Shown one piece after another: positions 41,023 through 48,387 of a stretch of 64,000 nt of DNA (position 1 is the stretch's first letter; each line of letters begins with the position of its first letter). The notes under the pieces were generated by a model. The model searched no databases. It was given only the letters and a program-made list of their open reading frames with translations, and was not told the origin of the DNA. Location: positions 34,111 through 98,110 of the forward strand of contig NZ_RJUB01000142.1 in NCBI RefSeq assembly GCF_024343615.1, written 5' to 3'. This stretch comes from Ferruginibacter sp. HRS2-29 (lineage in GTDB: Bacteria > Bacteroidota > Bacteroidia > Chitinophagales > Chitinophagaceae). A program made the translations under genes and the position numbers.

Positions 41023-41030
41023 CAAAATTA
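41023..41030 (-). promoter_or_regulatory. -7 promoter box of mutY
   Basis: Minus-strand TAATTTTG lies 5 bp from the GTG start codon. It places the predicted transcript start at about the start codon itself. Confidence 0.45.
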
Positions 41031-41116
41031 CATTTTTATAAACTTGTTGGTTATCAAAGGACTATTTGGATTTTTAATATAAAAACATTAACTTACAATT
41101 AATTAAATTCCATCAT

Positions 41117-41440
41117 ATGAGAAAAGCAGATCTAATCAGCAAAATTTCTGACAAAACCGGTATCCCTAAGGTAGATGTATTGGTTACTCTTGAAACAATG
41201 TTCAAAGAAGTCAAATCTACCCTTTCCAATGGTGAGAACCTGTATATCAGGGGCTTTGGGAGCTTTATCATAAAAAAGCGTGCCGCAAAGATCGGCAGGA
41301 ATATCAAGAAAAATATTGCCGTATCGATCCCCGAACACTTTATACCTGCATTCAAACCCGCAAAAGAATTTGTGCAGGAAATAAAATCTTCCCCGAATAT
41401 AAAAGAAGCGCCTGAATTGAAAGATGAGAACGAAGACTAA
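41117..41440 (+). CDS. HU/IHF family DNA-binding protein
   Basis: A 107-residue histone-like protein. The helical N-terminus is MRKADLISKISDKTGIPKVD, and the beta-arm region has LYIRGFGSFIIKKRAAKIGRNI. After the arm the usual PAFKPAKEF is followed by an acidic C-terminal extension (KDENED). It is the homologue of the himD2-type gene beside mutY in Flavobacterium. Divergent from mutY; no clear TAnnTTTG box is seen in the 99-bp gap. Confidence 0.92.
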   Translation: MRKADLISKISDKTGIPKVDVLVTLETMFKEVKSTLSNGENLYIRGFGSFIIKKRAAKIGRNIKKNIAVSIPEHFIPAFKPAKEFVQEIKSSPNIKEAPELKDENED

Positions 41441-41467
41441 CGTACCTTCGCATCTCAATTTTTTTCA

Positions 41468-42310
41468 GTGAAGAAACAAATTATTTTACTCTCGTCCGGT
41501 ATCATCCTGGTAGCAGCCCTGTTTTTATTCGGTAAGACTTCTGTTCCAAAGAAGCCTCTACCGCAAGCAGCTGCCGCACCTGAGAAATTATTTGATATCC
41601 AACAGTTTATACTTTCAGCTAAAGAAAAATTAACTCCTTCGCAGGCTATTTATGTAAGCAAACTGGAGAATGGCATCAGCCGTGGCGATGTTCAAACCCA
41701 GCAGATCAAGGCTTATAATGACCTTGCAAACTTCTGGAAAGACAGTGTAAAACTGTTTGAGCCCTATGCTTTTTATTTATCAGAAGGATCTAAGTTGGAA
41801 AATTCAGAAAAAAACCTGACCTTTGCAGCCCAATTATTTTTAGAGAACCTCAGAGTGGAACATGACGGGGCTAAATTGAATTGGGAAACGGCGCAGGCCA
41901 TAGAGTTATTTGAAAAGGCATTGGAGCACAACCCCGAGGATGCGGATCTGAAAATAGGATTGGGAAGTGCTTATGTATTTGGTAAGGGCGGCAGTGGCAA
42001 TCCACAGGAAACGATGAAAGGTATTCAACAGTTGTTATCCGTGGTGCGCAAAGATTCCACTAATATGAGGGCACAAATGGTGCTTGGGATCGGAGGCACT
42101 GTTTCGGGGCAATACGACAACGCGATCAAAAGATTGCTGAAAGTAGTGACCGCCGAGCCAGACAACCTGGAGGCCATGCTTTTCCTCGCGGATGCTTACG
42201 CAGCCAAGGGAGATAAAGCGGAAGCTATCAAATGGTACAATGCCTGCAAACACCTGAAGAGCGACAAAGGTTTCCTTCAGGCGATTGACGAGAAGATCAA
42301 ATCTCTTTAA
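41468..42310 (+). CDS. TPR-containing membrane-anchored protein
   Basis: A 280-residue protein with an N-terminal membrane helix (about residues 5-22) and a C-terminal array of about three tetratricopeptide units (ELFEKALEHNPEDADLKIGL, then MRAQMVLGIGGTVSGQYDNAI and LEAMLFLADAYAAKGDKAEA). Such proteins act as scaffolds; the partner is unknown. It has the standard place between the HU gene and rng in this conserved cluster. The start is GTG at 41468-41470. Confidence 0.8.
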   Translation: MKKQIILLSSGIILVAALFLFGKTSVPKKPLPQAAAAPEKLFDIQQFILSAKEKLTPSQAIYVSKLENGISRGDVQTQQIKAYNDLANFWKDSVKLFEPYAFYLSEGSKLENSEKNLTFAAQLFLENLRVEHDGAKLNWETAQAIELFEKALEHNPEDADLKIGLGSAYVFGKGGSGNPQETMKGIQQLLSVVRKDSTNMRAQMVLGIGGTVSGQYDNAIKRLLKVVTAEPDNLEAMLFLADAYAAKGDKAEAIKWYNACKHLKSDKGFLQAIDEKIKSL

Positions 42311-42377
42311 GACAGAAAGTAAGTTTACAAAAAACATATTTTAAAAATTATTTTATTCAACACAAAAAAGACTAGAT

Positions 42378-42467
42378 ATGCCTTGTGGTAAAAAAAGAAA
42401 ACGTCATAAAATTGCTACACACAAGCGTAAAAAACGTTTAAGAAAGAATCGTCATAAGAAAAGATAA
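42378..42467 (+). CDS. AURKAIP1/COX24-domain small basic protein
   Basis: A 29-residue, extremely basic protein (MPCGKKRKRHKIATHKR and onwards, ending HKKR). Nineteen of 29 residues are Lys, Arg or His. It matches the AURKAIP1/COX24 (PF08213) family, whose mitochondrial member is the small-subunit ribosomal protein mS38. In Bacteroidota the same tiny gene is found before rng. A ribosomal role is inferred from family. The gene is easily missed because of its size. Confidence 0.85.
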   Translation: MPCGKKRKRHKIATHKRKKRLRKNRHKKR

Positions 42468-42524
42468 TTGATCTTTTCCTGACTGATGCTGCATACCCGT
42501 TTGGTACGCATCAATATGCATGTT

Positions 42525-42563
42525 ATCAAACCTCCAAAGTTTTTGAAACTCCGGAGGTTTGAT
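42525..42563 (+). promoter_or_regulatory. long hairpin in the rng leader
   Basis: ATCAAACCTCC (42525-42535) pairs with GGAGGTTTGAT (42553-42563), and an inner AGTTT/AAACT pair extends the stem. No T run follows, so it is not a standard terminator. It lies 57 bp before the rng start. A smaller hairpin (GATGC...GCATC, about 42484-42512) precedes it. Confidence 0.6.
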
Positions 42564-42619
42564 ACCGTGCATTTCATATTTTCCTTCCGCGATGTAAAGG
42601 TCTTACAAAAAATTTACGC

Positions 42620-44167
42620 TTGACCAAGGAATTAATTATTAATGCAGCGCCACAAGGTGTTGAAATTGCCTTGTTGGAAGATAAGAAACTGGTTGAACTG
42701 CATAGCGAAAAAGCTAATGCAAGCTTCGCCGTGGGAGATCTGTATCTCGGAAAAGTCAAGAAACTTATTCCGGGACTCAACGCCGCCTTTATCGAGGTAG
42801 GCTTTGAAAAGGATGCGTTCCTTCATTATACGGACCTTAGCCCGTATGTTCGTTCCATCCTCAAATTTACCAACCAGGCCATCAACGACACTTCTGAAAA
42901 AGGCCTCGACTTCTCAAAATTCAAAGTGGAGCCGGAGATCATCAAGACCGGAAAGATCACCGAAGTATTGAATGGCAAGCCAAACGTACTCGTACAGATC
43001 TTAAAGGAACCGATCGCCGCCAAAGGCCCGCGCCTCAGCTGCGAGCTTTCGCTGCCCGGAAGGTTCGTGGTGGTTACGCCATTCAATGATATCGTAGCGG
43101 TTTCCCGCAAGATACATTCCAGTGAAGAGCGGAAACGTCTCCAGAAAATTGTAGAAGCCGTAAAGCCGAAAAATCTCGGTGTGATCGTACGTACTGCTGC
43201 CGAAGGCAAACAGACGGCCGAACTGCACGAAGATCTGCTGGCGCTCGAAAACACCTGGAAGACCATCCAGCACAACCTCAAAGGTGCCGTGCCTCCCGCC
43301 AAAATATTGAGCGAGCAAGGTAAAACCACCAGCATCCTCCGTGACCTGCTGAGCGAAGACTTCAACCGCATCGTGGTAAACGATAAGAACATTTTTACCG
43401 ATACAAAAAACTACATCCAACGCATTGCGCCGGATAAAGCGGATATCGTTACTTATTTTAATAATGATACCCCGATATTCGACAACTACGGTATCACCAA
43501 GCAGGTAAAAGCTGCTTTTGGTAAAACCGTCAACCTGCCAAGCGGTGCATACCTCATCATCGAGCATACGGAAGCGCTGCATGTGATAGATGTAAACAGC
43601 GGCTACAAAAGTGTAAGCAACAACCAGGAACAGAATGCACTTGAAACCAACCTTGAAGCTGCAGAGGAAATAGCCAGGCAGCTACGCCTGCGTGACCTTG
43701 GGGGCATCATCGTGGTCGATTTCATTGATATGAAATTGCTGGAGAACAAGAAGAAACTAGCTGATGCGATGGATCACTTCATGCGCCCCGACAGGGCAAA
43801 ACATGCAGTGTTGCCCATCACCAAATTCGGTTTGATGCAGATCACCAGGCAGCGCATGAAGCCTGAGATGAACATCAATACCAGCGAAGTTTGTCCGAGT
43901 TGCCAGGGTACAGGAAAGATCAGCAGCACATTGATCCTGGAAGATGAGATCGGCAAAAATTTAAGTTACCTGATCATGCAGAAGCACAAAGGGCTTACAA
44001 TAGAAGTTCATCCGATCCTTTATACTTACCTCACTTCAGGCTTCCCGAGCAGGAGGATGAAATGGAGCTGGAAGTACAAACAAAAAGTAAAAGTAAAAGC
44101 GAATTCTAATTATCATCTTACGGAATTCAAGTTCTTTGATGATAGTGAAGAAGAGATCAAGCTATAA
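42620..44167 (+). CDS. rng: ribonuclease E/G family endoribonuclease
   Basis: A 515-residue RNase G-type enzyme for rRNA and mRNA processing. The S1 domain occupies about residues 35-130 (GDLYLGKVKKLIPGLNAAFIEVG). The catalytic DNase-like part has HVIDVNSGYKSVSNN and GGIIVVDFIDM, with the two metal-binding acidic residues. The zinc-link CPSCQGTGK is near residue 430. No long RNase E-type C-terminal scaffold is present. The start is TTG at 42620-42622; no ATG precedes the conserved LIINAAPQGVEIALLED. Confidence 0.94.
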   Translation: MTKELIINAAPQGVEIALLEDKKLVELHSEKANASFAVGDLYLGKVKKLIPGLNAAFIEVGFEKDAFLHYTDLSPYVRSILKFTNQAINDTSEKGLDFSKFKVEPEIIKTGKITEVLNGKPNVLVQILKEPIAAKGPRLSCELSLPGRFVVVTPFNDIVAVSRKIHSSEERKRLQKIVEAVKPKNLGVIVRTAAEGKQTAELHEDLLALENTWKTIQHNLKGAVPPAKILSEQGKTTSILRDLLSEDFNRIVVNDKNIFTDTKNYIQRIAPDKADIVTYFNNDTPIFDNYGITKQVKAAFGKTVNLPSGAYLIIEHTEALHVIDVNSGYKSVSNNQEQNALETNLEAAEEIARQLRLRDLGGIIVVDFIDMKLLENKKKLADAMDHFMRPDRAKHAVLPITKFGLMQITRQRMKPEMNINTSEVCPSCQGTGKISSTLILEDEIGKNLSYLIMQKHKGLTIEVHPILYTYLTSGFPSRRMKWSWKYKQKVKVKANSNYHLTEFKFFDDSEEEIKL

Positions 44168-44177
44168 AAAATGTATA

Positions 44178-44314
44178 ATGTGAGATGTATGATGTATGAT
44201 CTTTTCAGGATTATATGTCATACATTTTTTTATGCCTTATAAAATTTCGTTTTTTCAGAACTGCGAAAAAAAAATCCGATACTTTCAACCCCGGAGACAT
44301 CATACATCTCACAT
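44178..44314. repeat. ATGTGAGATGTATGATGT-word palindrome
   Basis: A perfect 18-bp inverted repeat, 44178-44195 with 44297-44314, is extended by further ATGATCT-like words on both sides. It occupies the gap between convergent rng and the COG3014 gene, and the latter's stop codon TGA (44314-44316) starts on the last arm base. Related to 12519-12634 and 18427-18551. Confidence 0.85.
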
Positions 44315-45786
44315 CATAGATTGATCCCTTCCATCTGCAGTCCCTTTTTTCCTATCACTTTAATGGTTTTATTGATGCCATTCGCATTCACAGTAATGAT
44401 ATTTTCCCCTTCATTCAAAGGGATCCTTACATAACTCACAAATGCCGGTAAGCTTTGCCAGTTGCGGGTATCCGCTTTTTCGGTAACTGTATTTACAAGG
44501 TTTACAAGGAGCCCGGCAATTTCGCCGGCTGCTTTGGCATTCTCTTCACGCTTCTTTCGCTTCTCTTCTTTTTTTGCCTCATCGGCTTCATCTTTTTCCG
44601 ATTTTTTTTCTTTGCTTTTAGCGATGCCCTCCGTGGCGGACTGTGCTCCTTTTTCCACCAGTTTTTTGGTGAGTTGTCGTGCCAATGCATTGGTAAGCTC
44701 GGTAAGAAATCTTTCTTTTAAAATATTTACAGCTACGCTATTGAGATTTTGCCCCAGCTCCGGCGTGTATGCGGTTCCGTTGATGGTGATCGTTTTGTTT
44801 ACCGGGTTGCTGTAATGAACACGGTATACCGGCATTGCTACCCTTATTGCCCGTACAGAACTAAGCCGGGTTTCGGAAATGCTATAAGCGTTGTAGTCAA
44901 ATGGCAGGTTGGAACTGTTGCCATCCTGATCCAGGAAAGTGAAATTGCCTAACCCGCCGGAAGCGGTCGTCAGCATGAAATTCCGTTCTTCTTTTACAGG
45001 CGCCTGCCCTTCATCGAGAAATAATACCAGCTCACCGGCAGCAGATGTTTGGGGGGTATAAGCCATATTGAACAATTTTCCGTAACGCTCTACATCGCTG
45101 GTGAACCCCATGGCAGCAGCCGAACGTAGCAGGTCCTGCCGCAGCTGTGCCGGCATGTTTACCCCGTAATACCCGTTGCCGGATTCCAGGTAAGTATCTG
45201 CCGCATTACGATAAGAAATGAACGCATTGTTCATATCACCTGCCATCTCATAGATCATCCCCTGCACGTTCAGCGCAAAAGCATCTTTACTGTATTTTTT
45301 GTTGGGGTTTTTAAATTTGTCCTCCTGCGCATCTGTTGAAAGCGTGATGCGACGGGCTTCTACAACAGCTTCATCCGTTTGGCCAAGGGCCGCATAATTG
45401 AGCGCTTTGTAATAATGCAACATGAACTGCTCAAAATCTTCCCCGCGATATGATTGCATCATCGGGTTTACCAGGTTGCTGAGCGCAACGTCTTTCGCCG
45501 ATTTACGGGCAGCTTCAATGTAATCATCTGCCTGGTTGAAATAGCGGTTGCTGTTTTCAAGATCCCCTTTCAACCGGTATGTTCTTCCCATTTCCAGGAA
45601 ATACAAAAGCTGGTTACGGTCGCGTTTAATGAGCTTGTTGCTTTCGAGATTCTTTAATGCCTTGTCATACTGCTGCGAACGGATATTGCTGTAATAAGCA
45701 TCCATCGACTTGTTGTATGTAGCGCAGGAAAAAAAGAAAACGGGCAGCAGTAAAATAAGGTATGCCCGTTTTATAAAAAAGTTCAT
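44314..45786 (-). CDS. COG3014-type lipoprotein with TPR-like repeats
   Basis: A 490-residue lipoprotein with lipobox FFSC at about residue 21. The N-terminal half is helical and TPR-like (YDKALKNLESNKLI, FLEMGRTYRLKGDLENS, FMLHYYKALNYAALGQTDEA). A Lys/Glu-rich charged stretch lies near residues 390-425. It matches COG3014, whose members are encoded beside LpoB-type penicillin-binding protein activators. Here it follows the lpoB-like gene by 34 bp. A role in envelope or peptidoglycan synthesis is inferred from context. Confidence 0.8.
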   Translation of the reverse strand: MNFFIKRAYLILLLPVFFFSCATYNKSMDAYYSNIRSQQYDKALKNLESNKLIKRDRNQLLYFLEMGRTYRLKGDLENSNRYFNQADDYIEAARKSAKDVALSNLVNPMMQSYRGEDFEQFMLHYYKALNYAALGQTDEAVVEARRITLSTDAQEDKFKNPNKKYSKDAFALNVQGMIYEMAGDMNNAFISYRNAADTYLESGNGYYGVNMPAQLRQDLLRSAAAMGFTSDVERYGKLFNMAYTPQTSAAGELVLFLDEGQAPVKEERNFMLTTASGGLGNFTFLDQDGNSSNLPFDYNAYSISETRLSSVRAIRVAMPVYRVHYSNPVNKTITINGTAYTPELGQNLNSVAVNILKERFLTELTNALARQLTKKLVEKGAQSATEGIAKSKEKKSEKDEADEAKKEEKRKKREENAKAAGEIAGLLVNLVNTVTEKADTRNWQSLPAFVSYVRIPLNEGENIITVNANGINKTIKVIGKKGLQMEGINL

Positions 45787-45820
45787 CTCGTTCGCATTTA
45801 ATGATGGGTTCTGGCTGAGA

Positions 45821-46402
45821 TTAATTCTTCACATTTTTCGCGATCTTTTTCTCGCCGATCCACACCACTTCGTTGGTTTCTATATTTGTCAGCTCCAGAT
45901 TGACCTGGTAAGTAACGGTCTTTTTCCTTTTATAGGCATCAACGATCGAATTGATAGAACCTTGCAGGATAAAATCCGCTCCATTTTCCAACCCGAATTT
46001 TTTCATCGTGCTCACAGAAGCATTTGTTTGCTGATCCGCTTTTTCCGCACGCAATTCCTCACGCTTTTTCCCGCTTTGCACTAATCCTATTTTCGAAGAA
46101 GTGATGAAAGAACGTTCCAGGTCTTTCATGAAAGTTTCAGCTTCAATGTGTTCGTGGCTTTTATTGGTAACCATACCAACTATCACCACCGGTTTTTTGC
46201 CTTTGGCCTGCACATAATCGCCGATCCATTTTTCTGTCAGTATCTGGCTGGTCAATTCTTCGGCAGTCAGGCGGCTGTCGGTATTGTTCCATTTGCCGCT
46301 GATGTCCGGCGTATCAACAGGATCAATGCGGGTAACTTTACGGCTGCAGGCTGTTGTAACCAAAAGAATGGCGGCTGTTGCGTATAAAAAGATCGATTTC
46401 AT
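45821..46402 (-). CDS. LpoB-family penicillin-binding protein activator lipoprotein
   Basis: A 193-residue lipoprotein with lipobox TTAC. The sequence follows the LpoB (COG3417) pattern: DISGKWNNTDSRLTAEELT, PVVIVGMVTNKSHEHI, MKKFGLENGADFILQGSI and a final NEVVWIGEKKI. In enterobacteria LpoB is an outer-membrane lipoprotein that activates PBP1b. The Bacteroidota members are grouped with it by fold, but the target is not proven. The ATG at 46402 is used because the signal peptide starts there. First gene of the pair with COG3014. Confidence 0.85.
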   Translation of the reverse strand: MKSIFLYATAAILLVTTACSRKVTRIDPVDTPDISGKWNNTDSRLTAEELTSQILTEKWIGDYVQAKGKKPVVIVGMVTNKSHEHIEAETFMKDLERSFITSSKIGLVQSGKKREELRAEKADQQTNASVSTMKKFGLENGADFILQGSINSIVDAYKRKKTVTYQVNLELTNIETNEVVWIGEKKIAKNVKN

Positions 46403-46477
46403 GTATGTTTTTTTAAATGATGAGCGAAAGTAGCCATCTGCCATTCTCAGCAAACAGCCTGAATATGTGAAAGGAAG

Positions 46478-46588
46478 TAATGGATAATTGTATAATGGAT
46501 AATGTATCCAAACCGGATGTCATTACATAAAGGATAAGAACTTTGGGGTAAATGCATTATCCATTATACAATTATCCATTATCCATTA
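46478..46588. repeat. GGATAAT-word palindrome
   Basis: The left arm (46478-46507; TAATGGATAATTGTATAATG then GATAATGTAT) and right arm (46552-46588) are reverse complements with one mismatch over 26 bp. The right arm has one extra ATTATCC unit. The stop codon of the gene at 46589-46945 begins on the next base. Confidence 0.85.
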
Positions 46589-46945
46589 TCACCATCCCCG
46601 TCTCCAGCCATTCCTGCGGAAGCCCGGAGCATACCTGTAAGGAGAATAATAATTGTTGTCGTATGGACTGTAGAAGTTGCCATATTGCGCCCGCAGCAGC
46701 CTGCGTTCGCGGCGGTCGTTGTAGCGTTGAAGCTTACGTTCCTGTTTGGCTTCGTACCAATCGTAGGCTTTGTAAGTCTGTTGAACCGTTGTGTTCATGT
46801 TCACCAGCAACTGATCCTGGGCCTTGATATACCTGTCGCGGCTTTCCGCATACCTTGGGTTTTGGTCGGGAGCCAGGGTTGTTTCCTGAGCATGGGCGGC
46901 AAAGCCTGCCAGTGCTACAAAAAAGGAGAGTAATATTTTTTTCAT
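46589..46945 (-). CDS. small secreted Tyr/Arg-rich protein
   Basis: A 118-residue exported protein with a typical signal peptide cleaved after AAHA. The mature part has a charged helix (YEAKQERKLQRYNDRRERR) and a Tyr/Asn/Pro-rich tail ending in Arg/Trp (RRNGWRRGW). No family is recognised. The ATG at 46945 is chosen for the signal peptide. The last residues lie next to the GGATAAT palindrome. Confidence 0.65.
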   Translation of the reverse strand: MKKILLSFFVALAGFAAHAQETTLAPDQNPRYAESRDRYIKAQDQLLVNMNTTVQQTYKAYDWYEAKQERKLQRYNDRRERRLLRAQYGNFYSPYDNNYYSPYRYAPGFRRNGWRRGW

Positions 46946-47087
46946 AAAGTCTGTTTTAATTGTCAGAACAAATGTACTGCTCAATTCCAACTTTCAAAAT
47001 AACATGACCATATGAATATCACCATTAACAAAAATTTAAATCATAACGCACTTATAATGAACCACTTACTAATTTATTTAAAAAGTG

Positions 47088-47396
47088 CTACTGTCTTGCA
47101 GCTACCAGTATACCCGGTAATGGATCGGAATTATGTAAGGTTGAAGATTTGGCAGCAGTACGGTTTACAGCCAGCCACGACAAGGCGGCTTTTTCTGCCA
47201 GTACATATACCACGGCTGCTGCTGTAAACATCAACCCACCACGTGATACGATGATGAACAGGTTGCTCAATTCTTCGGAAAAGCTGAATTGGAAATCCCA
47301 GAACATTACGCGGATGACGGTGTAAAAACAAAGGCAGATCACTGCTCCAACGATAAAGCTCTTGGCGGCTACTCTTAAAATGTAAGACTGTTTCAT
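47088..47396 (-). CDS. small two-helix membrane protein
   Basis: A 102-residue protein with two hydrophobic helices (about residues 8-28 and 45-70) and a polar C-terminus. No family is recognised. ATG 47396 gives MKQSYILRVAAKSF, a normal cytoplasmic start. It is a single gene between two other small envelope genes of the same strand. Confidence 0.55.
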   Translation of the reverse strand: MKQSYILRVAAKSFIVGAVICLCFYTVIRVMFWDFQFSFSEELSNLFIIVSRGGLMFTAAAVVYVLAEKAALSWLAVNRTAAKSSTLHNSDPLPGILVAARQ

Positions 47397-47551
47397 AAAA
47401 AATAAATTGCTTTTTTGGATTAATTTTCTTGTAGGGGGTAGCAATTATTGATTGTAGGGCAAAGTAAAGGGCAGCATGGTGTGTGAGCAGATACTTTTTA
47501 ACGAATGGCGGGAAACTAACAACGAATGGTTTCAGACTTCGTGCAGTAGTT

Positions 47552-48055
47552 TTATAATGCCTTGAAATTGCTCAAAAGAGTATCTATTTTGGGCTTTAGT
47601 AGATCCAGCTGGCCATTTTGGCTAGTACATACTATCATGTACATATTTTCCCGCCGGCTTAAATAGTAGACCATTTGCTCTACTTCACCGCTTGGTTTTT
47701 TAGAACGTATGCGGTAATGTACCCAGACAAAATTGTAATCGCCTGTCTGCAATGTTCCTTTGCCGAGGTTTTGTACTTTGAACATAGTTTTTTTTATCCC
47801 TTTATCCGTATTAAGGGCAAATTCCTCCTCCGTCCTCTTAGACCTATCTACAGAAATTATGATGTTTGCGGTTCCCGGATGATCGATGCTGATATTTGGT
47901 GCCCACATTTGAAGGTGTTGACTTTCATTTCTTGGTGTGGAATCGATTAGCCATCCGGGGATATGGCTAACCTGAAAAGTACCTCTGTGGCTTCTTGGTT
48001 TACAGGCCGCAAGGAACACTAACAACATTAAGAAGTAATAGGTAATAAATTTCAT
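47552..48055 (-). CDS. predicted lipoprotein of unknown function
   Basis: A 167-residue lipoprotein. The signal peptide MKFITYYFLMLLVFL ends at the lipobox LAAC. The mature part has alternating strands (NIIISVDRSKRTEEEFAL, NFVWVHYRIRSKKPS, YMIVCTSQNGQ), which suggest a small beta-rich domain similar to stress-response DUF1795-type proteins. That family link is tentative. The ATG at 48055 is chosen for the signal peptide. Confidence 0.6.
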   Translation of the reverse strand: MKFITYYFLMLLVFLAACKPRSHRGTFQVSHIPGWLIDSTPRNESQHLQMWAPNISIDHPGTANIIISVDRSKRTEEEFALNTDKGIKKTMFKVQNLGKGTLQTGDYNFVWVHYRIRSKKPSGEVEQMVYYLSRRENMYMIVCTSQNGQLDLLKPKIDTLLSNFKAL

Positions 48056-48222
48056 GATTGGGAAGGGATTTAAGCCTGAAATTAGTAAAAACGAGAGTAT
48101 TCCTTTCAACTCTGCAGAAGCTGGATAAAAGCACACCAGGCTGTTTTCGGCTATCTGAGCCCGGATAACTAAAAATCTTAAAAATTCTTAATTCTTAATG
48201 CGTAATTCTTAATTTTTCCCCC

Positions 48223-48230
48223 TACTTTTG
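48223..48230 (+). promoter_or_regulatory. -7 promoter box of tRNA-Leu
   Basis: TACTTTTG matches TAnnTTTG and lies 10 bp before the first base of the tRNA. Upstream is another run of AATTCTTAA words. Confidence 0.5.
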
Positions 48231-48240
48231 CAACCCATTT

Positions 48241-48322
48241 GCGGATGTGGCGAAATTGGCAGACGCACCAGACTTAGGATCTGGCGCCGCGAGGCGTGTA
48301 GGTTCGACCCCTATCATCCGCA
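48241..48322 (+). tRNA. tRNA-Leu (anticodon TAG)
   Basis: Eighty-two bases fold as a class II tRNA. The acceptor GCGGATG pairs with CATCCGC with A as discriminator. The anticodon stem CCAGA/TCTGG encloses loop CTTAGGA with anticodon TAG. A long variable arm (CGCCGCGAGGCG) and the T-loop GGTTCGACCCC follow. The 3' CCA is not encoded. The tig gene starts 66 bp downstream and may share the transcript. Confidence 0.95.
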
Positions 48323-48387
48323 CAAAACTACCTGAATCCTCCCCTTTGGGGAGGTATTTTTTTAGAACGATATTAAAAACAATAACA

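Noticed and set aside
48247..48387. N-terminal extension of trigger factor starting inside tRNA-Leu
   Set aside because: It translates the tRNA sequence; the conserved trigger factor N-terminus begins at ATG 48388.
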